Below, one piece after another: positions 46,986 through 55,264 of a stretch of 64,000 bases of DNA. The notes beneath the pieces are model-generated. The model had not been told where the DNA came from. It searched no databases and saw only the letters and a list, made by a program, of their open reading frames with translations. Every line of letters begins with the position of its first letter. Within the stretch, counting starts at the first letter, position 1. A program made the translations under genes and the position numbers. This stretch comes from CAZEAN01 sp964510225 (lineage in GTDB: Bacteria > Planctomycetota > Planctomycetia > Isosphaerales > Isosphaeraceae): NCBI GenBank assembly GCA_964510225.1, contig CAZEAN010000008.1, positions 1-64,000 on the forward strand. Direction: 5' to 3'.

Positions 46986-48683
46986 GTGGCCATTGGTCTT
47001 GCTGCTTGGCTCCGATCATCCCTGTTGATCCTCAGTCTTTTCATCATTGTCGCGTTTGCTGCCTGGTGGCGTGGCCACACGGTCGCCCCAGCGATCCAGA
47101 AGGCCTTTGGTACAGCTCCTTGGCCAGTGGTCCGTGGCTCGATCGAGCCGCTTGATTGCGACGAGGCCGCCTACGGCTACATGGGACGTCGGCTCCTCGA
47201 AGGCGACCTGCTCTACCAAGATCTGAGCGAGAACAAGCCTCCGCTCGGCTACTGGCTCTACGCGACCGCTGAGGCAATCGGTGGGCCGTCCGAACTCACA
47301 ATCCGACTCATGCCGATTGCCTTTGTGCTGCCAACTGTCGCGCTGATCTGGTGGATCGGGCTCCGATTGGGTGGTCCCCTTAGTGCCGTCCTCGGAGGAC
47401 TCCTCTATGCGATTTTGAGTTGTGATCCGTTCATCTACGGGAACGGATCACAATTGAATCTACAAGTCAATCTCTTCGCGACAGCAAGTTTGGCCGCTTT
47501 CATTGCGAGTCGAGAATCAACTGATGCGCAACGCCTCTGGTTAGTACTCTCCGGGATGATGATCGGTCTGGCAACGCTGGTGAAACAAATCTCGGTAATC
47601 TATCTCGTGATCTTAATTCCAGCTCTACTTATCCCGACTTCCCAAGCTCAAGAGAACAGATCCCGTTGGCAACGATTGAAGCTCATTAGTATCCATCTCC
47701 TAGGATTCTTAGGGCCGATCGGTCTCACCGGAATCCTCCTCGCGCTCCAGGGGAATCTTTGGGTTGCGGTCGACGACATCGTTACCTTTGGCAAGGCACT
47801 GGCAACCGATCTCGAACCAGGACCCGACAACCAACCAACGCCACTCCGATGGCTGACGGGCCGTGCTGATCCGAATGGCGAACTCCCACCGCCGTTTGGA
47901 ACGACCGACTATGTGGTCTGGTGGGCCAAGGGCTCCTGGCCAATCTGGCTGATCATGCCTGGAGTCCTGATTTGGCTCCTCGTCTCCCAACCGCGCGCTG
48001 AGCGATCGCTTATTGTGGCTTGGCTCGGGTGCTCACTTATCCAAGTGATTTTGCCTGGCTTATATTGGGTTCACTATTATCTTCTCCTCGGACCAGCGGC
48101 TGCGCTAGGAATTGGTCTCACCGTCGGGGACCTCGGTCAAAGTCTGATCCGCCGAGGAATTCGGTTGACCAACCTCGTCCCTGGAATCTTTTTGATCGCG
48201 GGGATCGGAGGACTCGTCTTTCTTCAGACGACCTCGTATCTTCTCGTTCCGTCAGAAGAGTTGACCATCCGTCATAAGGGTGGCCGCCAATGGGTAGCCT
48301 ACCGCAATCTTGCCGAGGAGATTAAGGCGAGGACCCAAACGCTCGATGATCCTGAACTCTTGGTCTGGGGTTGGCAAAGTCCCTTGCTCTTTTATTCGGG
48401 ACTCGATGCACCGTCACGTCATCATTTCACCAATGATTTGATGCGGGAACATGCCACAGACCCAAATCATCCTGTTGTTGGTCCGCGAGTCCGCGAACTG
48501 TTGAAGGACCTCGACCAGAGACGGCCAGAACTGGTCCTTGCGGGGTACGAGCCGTTCCCGGCACTTCATGACTGGCTCAAGGCTCACTATCGACCATCCC
48601 AGTTGGTTGGCTTTGCTCCGGACGGCCGAGGTCTCTGGGTCCGCCAAGACTATTGGAGTGCGTTTGAAGCGGCCGAACGCTGA
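46986..48683 (+). CDS. ArnT/PMT-like (GT39-type) membrane glycosyltransferase
   Basis: 565-aa protein with about 11 hydrophobic helices. The first periplasmic loop has EPLDCDEAAYGYMGRRLLEGDLLYQDLSENKPPLGYWLY, split here after GRR, in which Asp-Glu and the NKPPLGYW box are the GT39 signature. The C-terminal soluble domain has ELLVWGWQSPLLFYSG and GLWVRQDYW. It would move a sugar from a lipid carrier to protein or lipid on the periplasmic side. A GTG at 46986 with GGAGG 6 bases before it is chosen; upstream frame lies over the divergent gene. Its end overlaps the next gene by 107 bp. Confidence 0.88.
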   Translation: MAIGLAAWLRSSLLILSLFIIVAFAAWWRGHTVAPAIQKAFGTAPWPVVRGSIEPLDCDEAAYGYMGRRLLEGDLLYQDLSENKPPLGYWLYATAEAIGGPSELTIRLMPIAFVLPTVALIWWIGLRLGGPLSAVLGGLLYAILSCDPFIYGNGSQLNLQVNLFATASLAAFIASRESTDAQRLWLVLSGMMIGLATLVKQISVIYLVILIPALLIPTSQAQENRSRWQRLKLISIHLLGFLGPIGLTGILLALQGNLWVAVDDIVTFGKALATDLEPGPDNQPTPLRWLTGRADPNGELPPPFGTTDYVVWWAKGSWPIWLIMPGVLIWLLVSQPRAERSLIVAWLGCSLIQVILPGLYWVHYYLLLGPAAALGIGLTVGDLGQSLIRRGIRLTNLVPGIFLIAGIGGLVFLQTTSYLLVPSEELTIRHKGGRQWVAYRNLAEEIKARTQTLDDPELLVWGWQSPLLFYSGLDAPSRHHFTNDLMREHATDPNHPVVGPRVRELLKDLDQRRPELVLAGYEPFPALHDWLKAHYRPSQLVGFAPDGRGLWVRQDYWSAFEAAER

Positions 48684-49839
48684 CTTCGGGGTCAGGTGTT
48701 ACGCACTGGTGCTTGTTGGAGTCAATGACCGACTGATAACGAGCCCGAAGTGAGCCCATGATCCGCTCCCAGGTCCGTTCGTTGGCATCAAGCCTTGCCT
48801 TGATCGAGATCTGTTTCCGATGTTCATCATTGTGAACGAATGTCAGGAGCGCCTGGGCAAAGTCGTGAGGGCTTGCGTCAGGTGGCAGCACAGTACCCGT
48901 TTCTTGGTCTCGGACAATCTCCGAAGGCCCCCCTGCCCCGAGGATCACGGGGGGTAATCCCGAAGCCATTGCTTCCAACACAACATTCCCGAATGTCTCC
49001 GTGAGGCTCGCGAAGGCAAAGAGGTCGGCTGCGCTGTAGAGGTCGGCGAGTTCATCCCCCGATCGGAATCCGACGAAGGTCGCCACGCCTTGCAGCTTTG
49101 CCTCCAACGTACTCCGTGCGGGACCATCTCCAACAATCACGATCCGGACCCGAGGAGCAGCGGCTGCGGCAATTCCAAGTGCTTCCGCGAGAAACTCTGT
49201 GTTTTTCTCTGCCGCAAGCCGACCGACATACGCCAGGAGGACATCGTCAGAATTGACCCCGAGACGTTTTCGGATTTCCGATCGCTGTGGACGATTAGGA
49301 CGAAAAAGGCCCCCATCAACGCCTCGGGGCCAGAGGACCAGACGCTCGAAGCCTCGACTTTCGAGATCCTTGATGGTTGTTTGAGAAGGAACGTATGTTT
49401 CGATTGTCTGATTGTGGAACCAGCGTAAATAGCGCCAGATAATTCCCCGCGCCCAACCAATCCGGTAGTGCGAGGAATATTGATCAAAGTTGGTGTGAAA
49501 ACTGGAGACGACCGGGGTCCCCATCGCGGAAGCGAACTTCAGGACCGCAAAACCCAGTGAGGCCTCGGTCGCAATGTGTATGAGGTCTGGGCGGAAGGAC
49601 CTGATCGCCTTCCGGACCCCTCGGTACGGCGGAACCGGAAGATGGACCTCTCGGTAGAAGGGGACCCGGACGGAGGGGACCAGGTTGTCTTGCTCACTCT
49701 CGGCCTCGGCTCCGTAGTTTGGATGGATCAATTGAACATCGTCGCCAGTCTCCCTGAGGACCCTTGCCAATTGCGACAACGTCCGCGAGACACCGTTCAC
49801 TTGGGGGAAGTAGGTCTCGCTAACAATTGTGATCCGCAT
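48577..49839 (-). CDS. GT4-family glycosyltransferase (GDP-mannose-type, MgtA/PimC-like)
   Basis: 420 aa. The N-terminal TIVSETYFPQVNGVSRTLSQL and EASLGFAVL, the middle HTNFDQYSSHYRIGW and the C-terminal LAYVGRLAAEKN, VIVGDGPARSTLE and FASLTETFGNVVLEAMASGLPPV (with the E-x7-E catalytic pattern) match alpha-mannosyltransferases of the PimB/MgtA group. The ATG at 49839 (MRITIVSETY) is the conserved start; a longer frame to 49935 has no support. The last 35 or so residues (VSVRPLQTHSNS onward) lie over the conserved end of the convergent transferase gene. Confidence 0.9.
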   Translation of the reverse strand: MRITIVSETYFPQVNGVSRTLSQLARVLRETGDDVQLIHPNYGAEAESEQDNLVPSVRVPFYREVHLPVPPYRGVRKAIRSFRPDLIHIATEASLGFAVLKFASAMGTPVVSSFHTNFDQYSSHYRIGWARGIIWRYLRWFHNQTIETYVPSQTTIKDLESRGFERLVLWPRGVDGGLFRPNRPQRSEIRKRLGVNSDDVLLAYVGRLAAEKNTEFLAEALGIAAAAAPRVRIVIVGDGPARSTLEAKLQGVATFVGFRSGDELADLYSAADLFAFASLTETFGNVVLEAMASGLPPVILGAGGPSEIVRDQETGTVLPPDASPHDFAQALLTFVHNDEHRKQISIKARLDANERTWERIMGSLRARYQSVIDSNKHQCVTPDPEVSVRPLQTHSNSLGGPRDLGRPEQSQPTGMVDSEP

Positions 49840-49953
49840 GGTCACACTTTTACCTGATGATCGTTCTCGGATCGCGGCGCTCGATGATCGCTCCGTGAAA
49901 TCTAGAACGACCCCAATGCCTTCTATTGTGCTCACTTACCATTATCCTATCAG

Positions 49954-49965
49954 CTTATCGATAAG
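49954..49965. promoter_or_regulatory. Palindrome CTTATCGATAAG between divergent genes
   Basis: A perfect 12-bp palindrome 115 bp upstream of the GT4 start and 175 bp upstream of the aldolase start. It could be a regulator site or a chance sequence. Confidence 0.25.
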
Positions 49966-50139
49966 TCGGACATTCTGAGATTCTTGTACCGTTCTGTGTT
50001 CGGGAACACCTGATCGGAACGAACGGCCCCGGCGTCTTTCTCTCAAGAGCAAACGCTGACTTGAACTCAACCTTTTGGTCCCTGATGATGAGTCAATCCT
50101 ACGTACGATGGATCAAACCGCTGCACTGAGGACTGGAAC

Positions 50140-50937
50140 GTGAAGAAGAACCCTGTCAAACGTGCGCTGAAGGAGGGGAAACCTCAGGTCGGCACCTGGC
50201 TCTCGATGGGGAGTATTGTCGGTGCTCGGTTCCTCGGTCGAGCCGGACTCCCTTGGCTCACTGTCGATATGGAGCATTCGCACACGGATCTCCAGACCGC
50301 CGCTCTCCTATTTGGCGCCATCGCGGACGCAGGCTGCACACCACTTGTCCGGATCCCTTGCTGCCGACACGACTTGATTAAGACTGTCCTCGACTGCGGC
50401 GCGATGGGGATCGTGGTCCCGATGGTGATGACGCCCGAAGAAGCCGAGACCGCCGTTGCTGCATGCAAGTACCCCCCGGTTGGCAATCGGTCACTCGGGG
50501 GATCGCTCCACGCGCTGAATTACGGCACCGATCCGGGAACCTATTACGCCAACGCCGATGACGAGATCTTGATCGTCATCCAGACCGAACACATTGATGC
50601 TGTCGATCGTGCCGAGGAAATCTACTCAGTCCCCGGAATCGATGCCGTCTTCGTCGGGCCGAACGATCTCGCTGCTTCGCTCCGGAAGGAACGTGGGGTT
50701 GCACCCAGTAAAGAGTTGATGGAGACAACACTCCAGCGGATCAGAGAGACGGCGGCACGTTGCCAGGTTCCTTCTGGACTCCATGTTCAGAGTATCGAAG
50801 CTGCGGAACGTCGGATTGAAGAAGGTTGGCAGTTTATCGCGATCGCGAGTGAACTCGCCCTGATGCTTCGGAAGGTATCCGAGATCGCTGCTCGCTTTCA
50901 CCCCGACTCTGCCCCAGACGAAATCGCCAAATATTAG
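50140..50937 (+). CDS. HpcH/HpaI-family aldolase/citrate lyase
   Basis: 265-aa class II pyruvate-type aldolase. Signatures are VGTWLSMGS, the DMEHSHTD box, RIPCCRHDLIKTVLDCGAMGIVVPM, then ILIVIQTEHIDAVDRAEEI and DAVFVGPNDLAASL with the metal Glu and Asp ligands. Family members cleave or form 2-keto-3-deoxy acids such as 4-hydroxy-2-oxoheptanedioate. The gene starts at a GTG with GAGG about 8 bases before it. It faces a MaoC-fold gene, ending 29 bp from it. The substrate is unknown. Confidence 0.92.
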   Translation: MKKNPVKRALKEGKPQVGTWLSMGSIVGARFLGRAGLPWLTVDMEHSHTDLQTAALLFGAIADAGCTPLVRIPCCRHDLIKTVLDCGAMGIVVPMVMTPEEAETAVAACKYPPVGNRSLGGSLHALNYGTDPGTYYANADDEILIVIQTEHIDAVDRAEEIYSVPGIDAVFVGPNDLAASLRKERGVAPSKELMETTLQRIRETAARCQVPSGLHVQSIEAAERRIEEGWQFIAIASELALMLRKVSEIAARFHPDSAPDEIAKY

Positions 50938-50966
50938 AGGGCGCTGCTCCGTCAACCAATCCGGCA

Positions 50967-51437
50967 TCAGTTGTCTTCTGAATCTTTCTGATCAGATCCT
51001 CGAGCCACAAGCGTCTGGGTCGAGCCTTCTTGAACCACTTGGTCATTCTGGTTCAAGACCCGACGGCCCCAAGTGACAAGCGCTCGGCGGCCTCGACCCG
51101 TCGGCTCGATGGCGCGGATCGTGGTCTCGACGCGGATCGTGTCACCGGGGAAAATTGGATGATGAAATGACCATTCCAGGATTTTCACGAACGCCACCGT
51201 TTGGACGCTTGGAGCATGAGTCCCTAACCCACTCGCGATCGAGAGCCCAAGGAGACCGTGCGCGATAACCTGGCCGAAGGGGCCCGACGCGGCCGCGGCA
51301 TGATCAACATGGACCGGATTGAAGTCGCCGGAGAGACCTGCAAAAAGCGTAATCTCCGCCTGGGTAATCGTCCTTGCGGAACTGATCCAAACATCATCCA
51401 CATTCATATCCCGATATCCCAAAGAATTAGCTTTCAT
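50967..51437 (-). CDS. MaoC-family hot-dog dehydratase
   Basis: 156-aa MaoC-type protein. The catalytic hot-dog helix region is DFNPVHVDHAAAASGPFGQVIAHG, with Asp and His as in R-specific enoyl-CoA hydratases, split here after DH. GDTIRVETTIRA and the closing beta strands fit. It may hydrate 2-enoyl-CoA in fatty acid or ketone metabolism. It lies beside, and faces, the aldolase gene. The region 51438-51674 between it and the ANTAR gene shows no gene. Confidence 0.9.
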   Translation of the reverse strand: MKANSLGYRDMNVDDVWISSARTITQAEITLFAGLSGDFNPVHVDHAAAASGPFGQVIAHGLLGLSIASGLGTHAPSVQTVAFVKILEWSFHHPIFPGDTIRVETTIRAIEPTGRGRRALVTWGRRVLNQNDQVVQEGSTQTLVARGSDQKDSEDN

Positions 51438-51674
51438 TTTATCTTGGATTTAATTTGAATACTGAAGTCGGGTGGTTTTTTGGAGACACGATCGTACGGT
51501 CGCTTGAAGTGAAAGGGATCGCACTCGATAATATCACGAGTCAGGGAACCGGATGAGGTCATCCGCCAATACTTTTTTCAATTGAGTCAACTGTACGTGA
51601 TCAGAATACGATCCCGCGAGCGTGATACTACGATCGACAGCCCTAGCCATCAACCCGCCGGAGGTTCTGGCGCA

Positions 51675-52244
51675 ATGAAAGTACTGATCGCGGATGACGA
51701 TCGTCGGTTATCTGCCGGGCTTCAGCAATTACTCACACGGATGGATTATGAAATCGCTGCTGTCGCCGAAGACGGTCAGCGCGCAATCGATCTCTGTCGG
51801 CGGACCTTGCCCGACATCGCAATTCTCGACATTGAAATGGCCGGACTCGACGGGCTCGCCGCAGCGCGACAGATCGCTGAAGATCCGGGAACTCCCGTGA
51901 TCATCCTCACCGCTCACGGTCAGCCAGAGCTGGTCGATGCCGCAATCAAGGAAGGGGCGGCCCAGTATCTCCTCAAGCCCGTCACCGGCGCGGCACTGAA
52001 TGCGGCGATCAAACTCGCTGTCGCGAAATCCCGAGAATTGTCTCAATACCGGAAACGGAACGAAGAACTCGAAGCAAGCCTCCGTGAACGCAAGTTGATT
52101 GAAAAAGCAAAAGGCATCATCATGCGACGACGAAATCTCACTGAAGAGGAGGCTTATCGGTTCCTCCAGCGTGAGAGTCAAGATCGCCGCGAGTCAATGG
52201 CGAAGTTGGCTGAAATGATCGTTTCAGCAAGCGAATTACTGTAA
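51675..52244 (+). CDS. Response regulator with ANTAR RNA-binding output domain
   Basis: 189 aa. The receiver domain has the acidic triad ADDD at 6-9, phosphoacceptor D52 (LDIEM), T79 and K101 (LLKP). The C-terminal ANTAR domain (about 130-185) has ELEASLRERKLIEKAKGIIM, LTEEEAYRFLQ and ESQDRRESMAKLAEMI. ANTAR proteins bind paired stem-loops in leader RNAs and stop termination. The ATG at 51675 has GGAGG 10 bases before it; a longer frame to 51582 is unlikely. A degenerate histidine kinase follows in the same direction, then a soluble histidine kinase in the opposite direction. The receiver looks phosphorylatable. Confidence 0.95.
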   Translation: MKVLIADDDRRLSAGLQQLLTRMDYEIAAVAEDGQRAIDLCRRTLPDIAILDIEMAGLDGLAAARQIAEDPGTPVIILTAHGQPELVDAAIKEGAAQYLLKPVTGAALNAAIKLAVAKSRELSQYRKRNEELEASLRERKLIEKAKGIIMRRRNLTEEEAYRFLQRESQDRRESMAKLAEMIVSASELL

Positions 52245-52268
52245 AAACGATTTAGTATAAAAACGATT
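52243..52268 (+). repeat. Tandem AAAAACGATT repeat after the ANTAR gene
   Basis: Two copies at 52243-52252 and 52259-52268, 16 bp apart, in an AT-rich stretch just before the pseudokinase gene. It could be a binding site or a remnant; no terminator is seen. Confidence 0.4.
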
Positions 52269-52325
52269 GATTTACTTGTAATCCAGCGCCCTGATAAACA
52301 GACTGTATTCTCAAGGATTCCAAGA

Positions 52326-53114
52326 ATGCACGGAAGCTCCCACTCTCTAGGGGAAGACCCGAGACCCAAACCAACTGCGGGATCTCGGAGTCAAGCTCTC
52401 CTAGATATTACAAGTGCAATGAAATCAAACTTAGAGCTACCCATTAGTACAATCCACAACCATTTAAGAGAATATGCCAAAACGAAAAGCGAAACGCTTG
52501 ACCAACACTTCTCCAACATCATTAGCACTTGCTCTGACATTTTATGCTTGAACCAGCGATTTGTTGGATTCTTACACCAACTCAAGCAGCTTCCCACGCC
52601 AGAACCTGCTCAAGTACGGGTCGACGAACTTCTTGTTCAACTGGATCACGAGTTGCTCCCGGTTGCGCTCCGCCGTGGCGTCATTTGGAGCTACTCAGCG
52701 CAGGGGCCTCTGCAGCATCTCTATGTGGATCCTCGCCTCTGTTTCGACGCCATCGTTGAAGCAGCGCGACTCGCGATTGATTCCGCAGCTCCCGGTGATT
52801 CCGTAACAGTCGACGTCGTCCAGAATCGTTCGTCAGTATTCCGTCTGACAACGACAGCACTTGAGCTAATTGCGGGGCTCGAAGAGTTCGTCGAGGACCC
52901 ACTCTTTAACAGCAACGATTGCTTAAGCGTTCCTGGGACTGATCCTGGATCACGGTTTGCTCTGATACAGGAACGTGTCGCTCTCGTTGGAGGTTCCTTG
53001 ATGCTGAAGACAGATCCCGATGGAAAAATCCGCACGCTGACCTTCACCTTTCGGGAGGCTCAGCGAGTGGTACCTTCCTCCGAAGCTGACGGGGCGGAAT
53101 CTACAGGTAAATAG
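52326..53114 (+). CDS. Degenerate histidine-kinase-like protein
   Basis: 262-aa soluble protein. It has the fold order of a histidine kinase (helical pair at about 20-110, then an ATPase-like domain) but lacks key residues. Where the phosphoacceptor His-Glu-x-x-x-Pro would be, the sequence reads SNLELPIST, with Asn35 in its place. The ATP-lid glycines and N box are missing (EAARLAIDSAA in place of LLxNAxxA), and DNGxGI is replaced by RLTTTALELIAG. The last strand (GSRFALIQERVALVGGSLML) still looks like the G2 region. It is 82 bp after the ANTAR gene, so it is probably a non-catalytic partner or adaptor. Its start is AT-rich. The gene end overlaps by 55 bp the end of the kinase on the other strand. 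Confidence 0.8.
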   Translation: MHGSSHSLGEDPRPKPTAGSRSQALLDITSAMKSNLELPISTIHNHLREYAKTKSETLDQHFSNIISTCSDILCLNQRFVGFLHQLKQLPTPEPAQVRVDELLVQLDHELLPVALRRGVIWSYSAQGPLQHLYVDPRLCFDAIVEAARLAIDSAAPGDSVTVDVVQNRSSVFRLTTTALELIAGLEEFVEDPLFNSNDCLSVPGTDPGSRFALIQERVALVGGSLMLKTDPDGKIRTLTFTFREAQRVVPSSEADGAESTGK

Positions 53115-53833
53115 GTGAGCCGGACGCTCGTACCTTTGTTAGGATCACTTTTGATCGCCAGTGCTCCGCGATGTCGGCGCCAAATCACACTGACTAGTGC
53201 AAGTCCGATCCCTTGATGAAGCTCCCTCGGCTTCGTTGTAAAAAAAGCTTCGAAAATATGTTCAAGGACTTCGGGTGTGATGCCCACGCCATTGTCCTCG
53301 ATCACAAGAGTCATCGCTTCTGGCGACTCTTGTTCTGAATAGACACTGATTCGACCATACGAGTCTGGAAGTGCTTCGACGGCATTCTCTAGGAGTGCTT
53401 CGAGCATCGCTCGGAGCATCGACGCATCTCCCTCGATAGGGCGGAGTCGCTCCAAGTCGATAGCCCACTCAATCGCTGAAGTCGGCTCCTCGGGATAACG
53501 CGAGCGGATTTCCTCCACGACCTTCGTAACAAGTCCAGAAAAATCAACAACTGTTTTTTCAAAACGTGCGTGCGGTCGTAAGAAGTCAACATAACGTCGC
53601 ATTAGCTGAGACGCCGCCATTGCCACTTCGATCATGAGGTCGGTTTGCTCGGCGATCTCAAATGGGTCCGTCGAATCGCGTAGGTTCTCTGCATAACTAA
53701 CAATTGTACCATATGCGTTGATGAGCGAATGTCCAACACTTGAACTCAAATGCGCTACTGCCGCCTGAAACTCAAGGCCCTTGATCCGCTCAATCTCTCG
53801 GCTCATGATCAGTCCCCAAGCGCTGCTGAACAA
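53060..53833 (-). CDS. Soluble sensor histidine kinase
   Basis: 257 aa without membrane helices. The dimerisation helix holds the phosphoacceptor His35 in VGHSLINAYGTIVSYAENL. The ATPase domain has the N box LLENAVEALP (N150), DNGVGI (D180), EAFFTTK (F box) and the ATP-lid HQGIGLALV. All are intact, so it should autophosphorylate. No sensor domain is visible beyond the first 20 residues, so the signal must come from a partner. It converges with the pseudokinase gene, and the likely phosphate acceptor is the ANTAR regulator. An internal ATG at 53806 is a possible start. Confidence 0.9.
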   Translation of the reverse strand: MFSSAWGLIMSREIERIKGLEFQAAVAHLSSSVGHSLINAYGTIVSYAENLRDSTDPFEIAEQTDLMIEVAMAASQLMRRYVDFLRPHARFEKTVVDFSGLVTKVVEEIRSRYPEEPTSAIEWAIDLERLRPIEGDASMLRAMLEALLENAVEALPDSYGRISVYSEQESPEAMTLVIEDNGVGITPEVLEHIFEAFFTTKPRELHQGIGLALVSVIWRRHRGALAIKSDPNKGTSVRLTYLPVDSAPSASEEGTTR

Positions 53834-53923
53834 AAGAGTTTCAGACCAGCGCCATTAGTGCTTCCTGGAGGCCAACGGGGGCCCTCAGATCAAGATTCTC
53901 GCTCAAATCAACAGTGGACTTTA

Positions 53924-55204
53924 TCAACGATCAGGAACCCGCCCGACGACTCGAGCATCAATCCAATCGGCATAGTCACGGACGCCGCCACGATCCCCGA
54001 ATTCGGTCGCGAGTATGAGGATTTTTGCACCAGAGACATCGATCTCGATCCGCCGGAGGCCATCACTTCCTGAGATCGGTCCCGTGGTAAATCGCTCGTT
54101 GCCATCAACCAGTACACGAAAAACGACATGCCCATCATCATCGGCAATATCGTCAATCCCCACTTGGGCTTGAAAGAGAAAATCCCCGGGTTGAAGCCGG
54201 TACGCCAGCAACGTCCTGCTCTGGGTCCCCAACCCGTAGCTGTATTTCCGTCCATCGATTTTCAGTGGACCATTGAGGACATTGGTATTTTGTCGTGCAT
54301 GTCGGGTCGGGCCGATATAAGGTACATTTACTTGCCCTGAAGGCTCGATCTCTGAGAGGTAGCGCACGTGGTCCCCGATCGCGTACAGATCGACGATCGC
54401 CCCGAGTTCAAACTCGATTTCCGATCCAAAGCTCGTGACGCCTCTAAATTGGTGATTGAGATAAGAAAGACTCGACATTTTGATCCGAGATCCATCCTGA
54501 AGGACCAAGGCGTATGCGGGCCGACCCGAGTTTCGGGGCCGTAGGAGCTGCGGATCGAAGCCGATCGCAGCAATGGTCTGCCGACTGAATGTACGATCGG
54601 TGTTCTCGATCCTAAATGTGCCGTTTCGCCCTTTGAGCCCTTGAAAGATCCCATCAAGACGGTCTGAGTTGTTGAGTATTAGCAGATCTCCCCGTCGTGT
54701 TGAGTCACGAATCAAGCTGATGTTGGATGCGATTGTCTCCTCGTCCCTTGCAAGACCGAGGATCATCCCGAGGACCTGGTCGATCGGTATCTCGATCGGT
54801 CCGATTAGTTTCGACTGGGCTCGTATCGATTCTTCGGTTGCTGATTCGATCGTCGCGACGAGTTCGTCAGATTGAGGTAAGAGAAGTCGTCCTGAATCAA
54901 GCGTCTGAGCCATTTCTGAGTATTCTTGAACGCTGAGCTTCAGGAGGTTGGCGGTCGATAGCTCAAGTTGGTTCCCTTCTAAATCCTCGGCAACCAATAG
55001 TCCTTGGGCTTCCATCGACACCAGTCGGCCTACGCTCGGTTCGCGGCCAATCGTTTCGATGACGAAGATCGGATCAGACGGTAATGAAACACCTTGGACA
55101 CCCAGACTAGATTCTATTGGCGCGCAGAACCCTACCGAGGGCTCACCCCAGACGAATGAGCCAATCATCAAAGATATGAATGCTGAATATGAAATGTGAC
55201 TCAT
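53924..55204 (-). CDS. Secreted NPCBM-domain protein
   Basis: 426 aa. A signal peptide (MSHISYSAFISLMIGSFVWG) is followed by a domain of about 270 residues with repeated beta segments (IFQGLKGRNGTFRI and QDGSRIKMSSLSYL) that I do not recognise. The C-terminal NPCBM domain (about 290-422) has SYGLGTQSRTLLAYRL, FQAQVGIDDIADDDGHVVF, RVLVDGNERFTTG and DWIDARV, a carbohydrate-binding fold found with glycosidases and in planctomycete secreted proteins. It is the last gene of the minus-strand run beginning near 64 kb, 60 bp after the toroid-repeat gene. Confidence 0.88.
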   Translation of the reverse strand: MSHISYSAFISLMIGSFVWGEPSVGFCAPIESSLGVQGVSLPSDPIFVIETIGREPSVGRLVSMEAQGLLVAEDLEGNQLELSTANLLKLSVQEYSEMAQTLDSGRLLLPQSDELVATIESATEESIRAQSKLIGPIEIPIDQVLGMILGLARDEETIASNISLIRDSTRRGDLLILNNSDRLDGIFQGLKGRNGTFRIENTDRTFSRQTIAAIGFDPQLLRPRNSGRPAYALVLQDGSRIKMSSLSYLNHQFRGVTSFGSEIEFELGAIVDLYAIGDHVRYLSEIEPSGQVNVPYIGPTRHARQNTNVLNGPLKIDGRKYSYGLGTQSRTLLAYRLQPGDFLFQAQVGIDDIADDDGHVVFRVLVDGNERFTTGPISGSDGLRRIEIDVSGAKILILATEFGDRGGVRDYADWIDARVVGRVPDR

Positions 55205-55264
55205 CGCTGATTAACCAGGAGGATGTCGTCCGAAAGGTGAGGTCCGAGCCAATTGGGTACCGAA

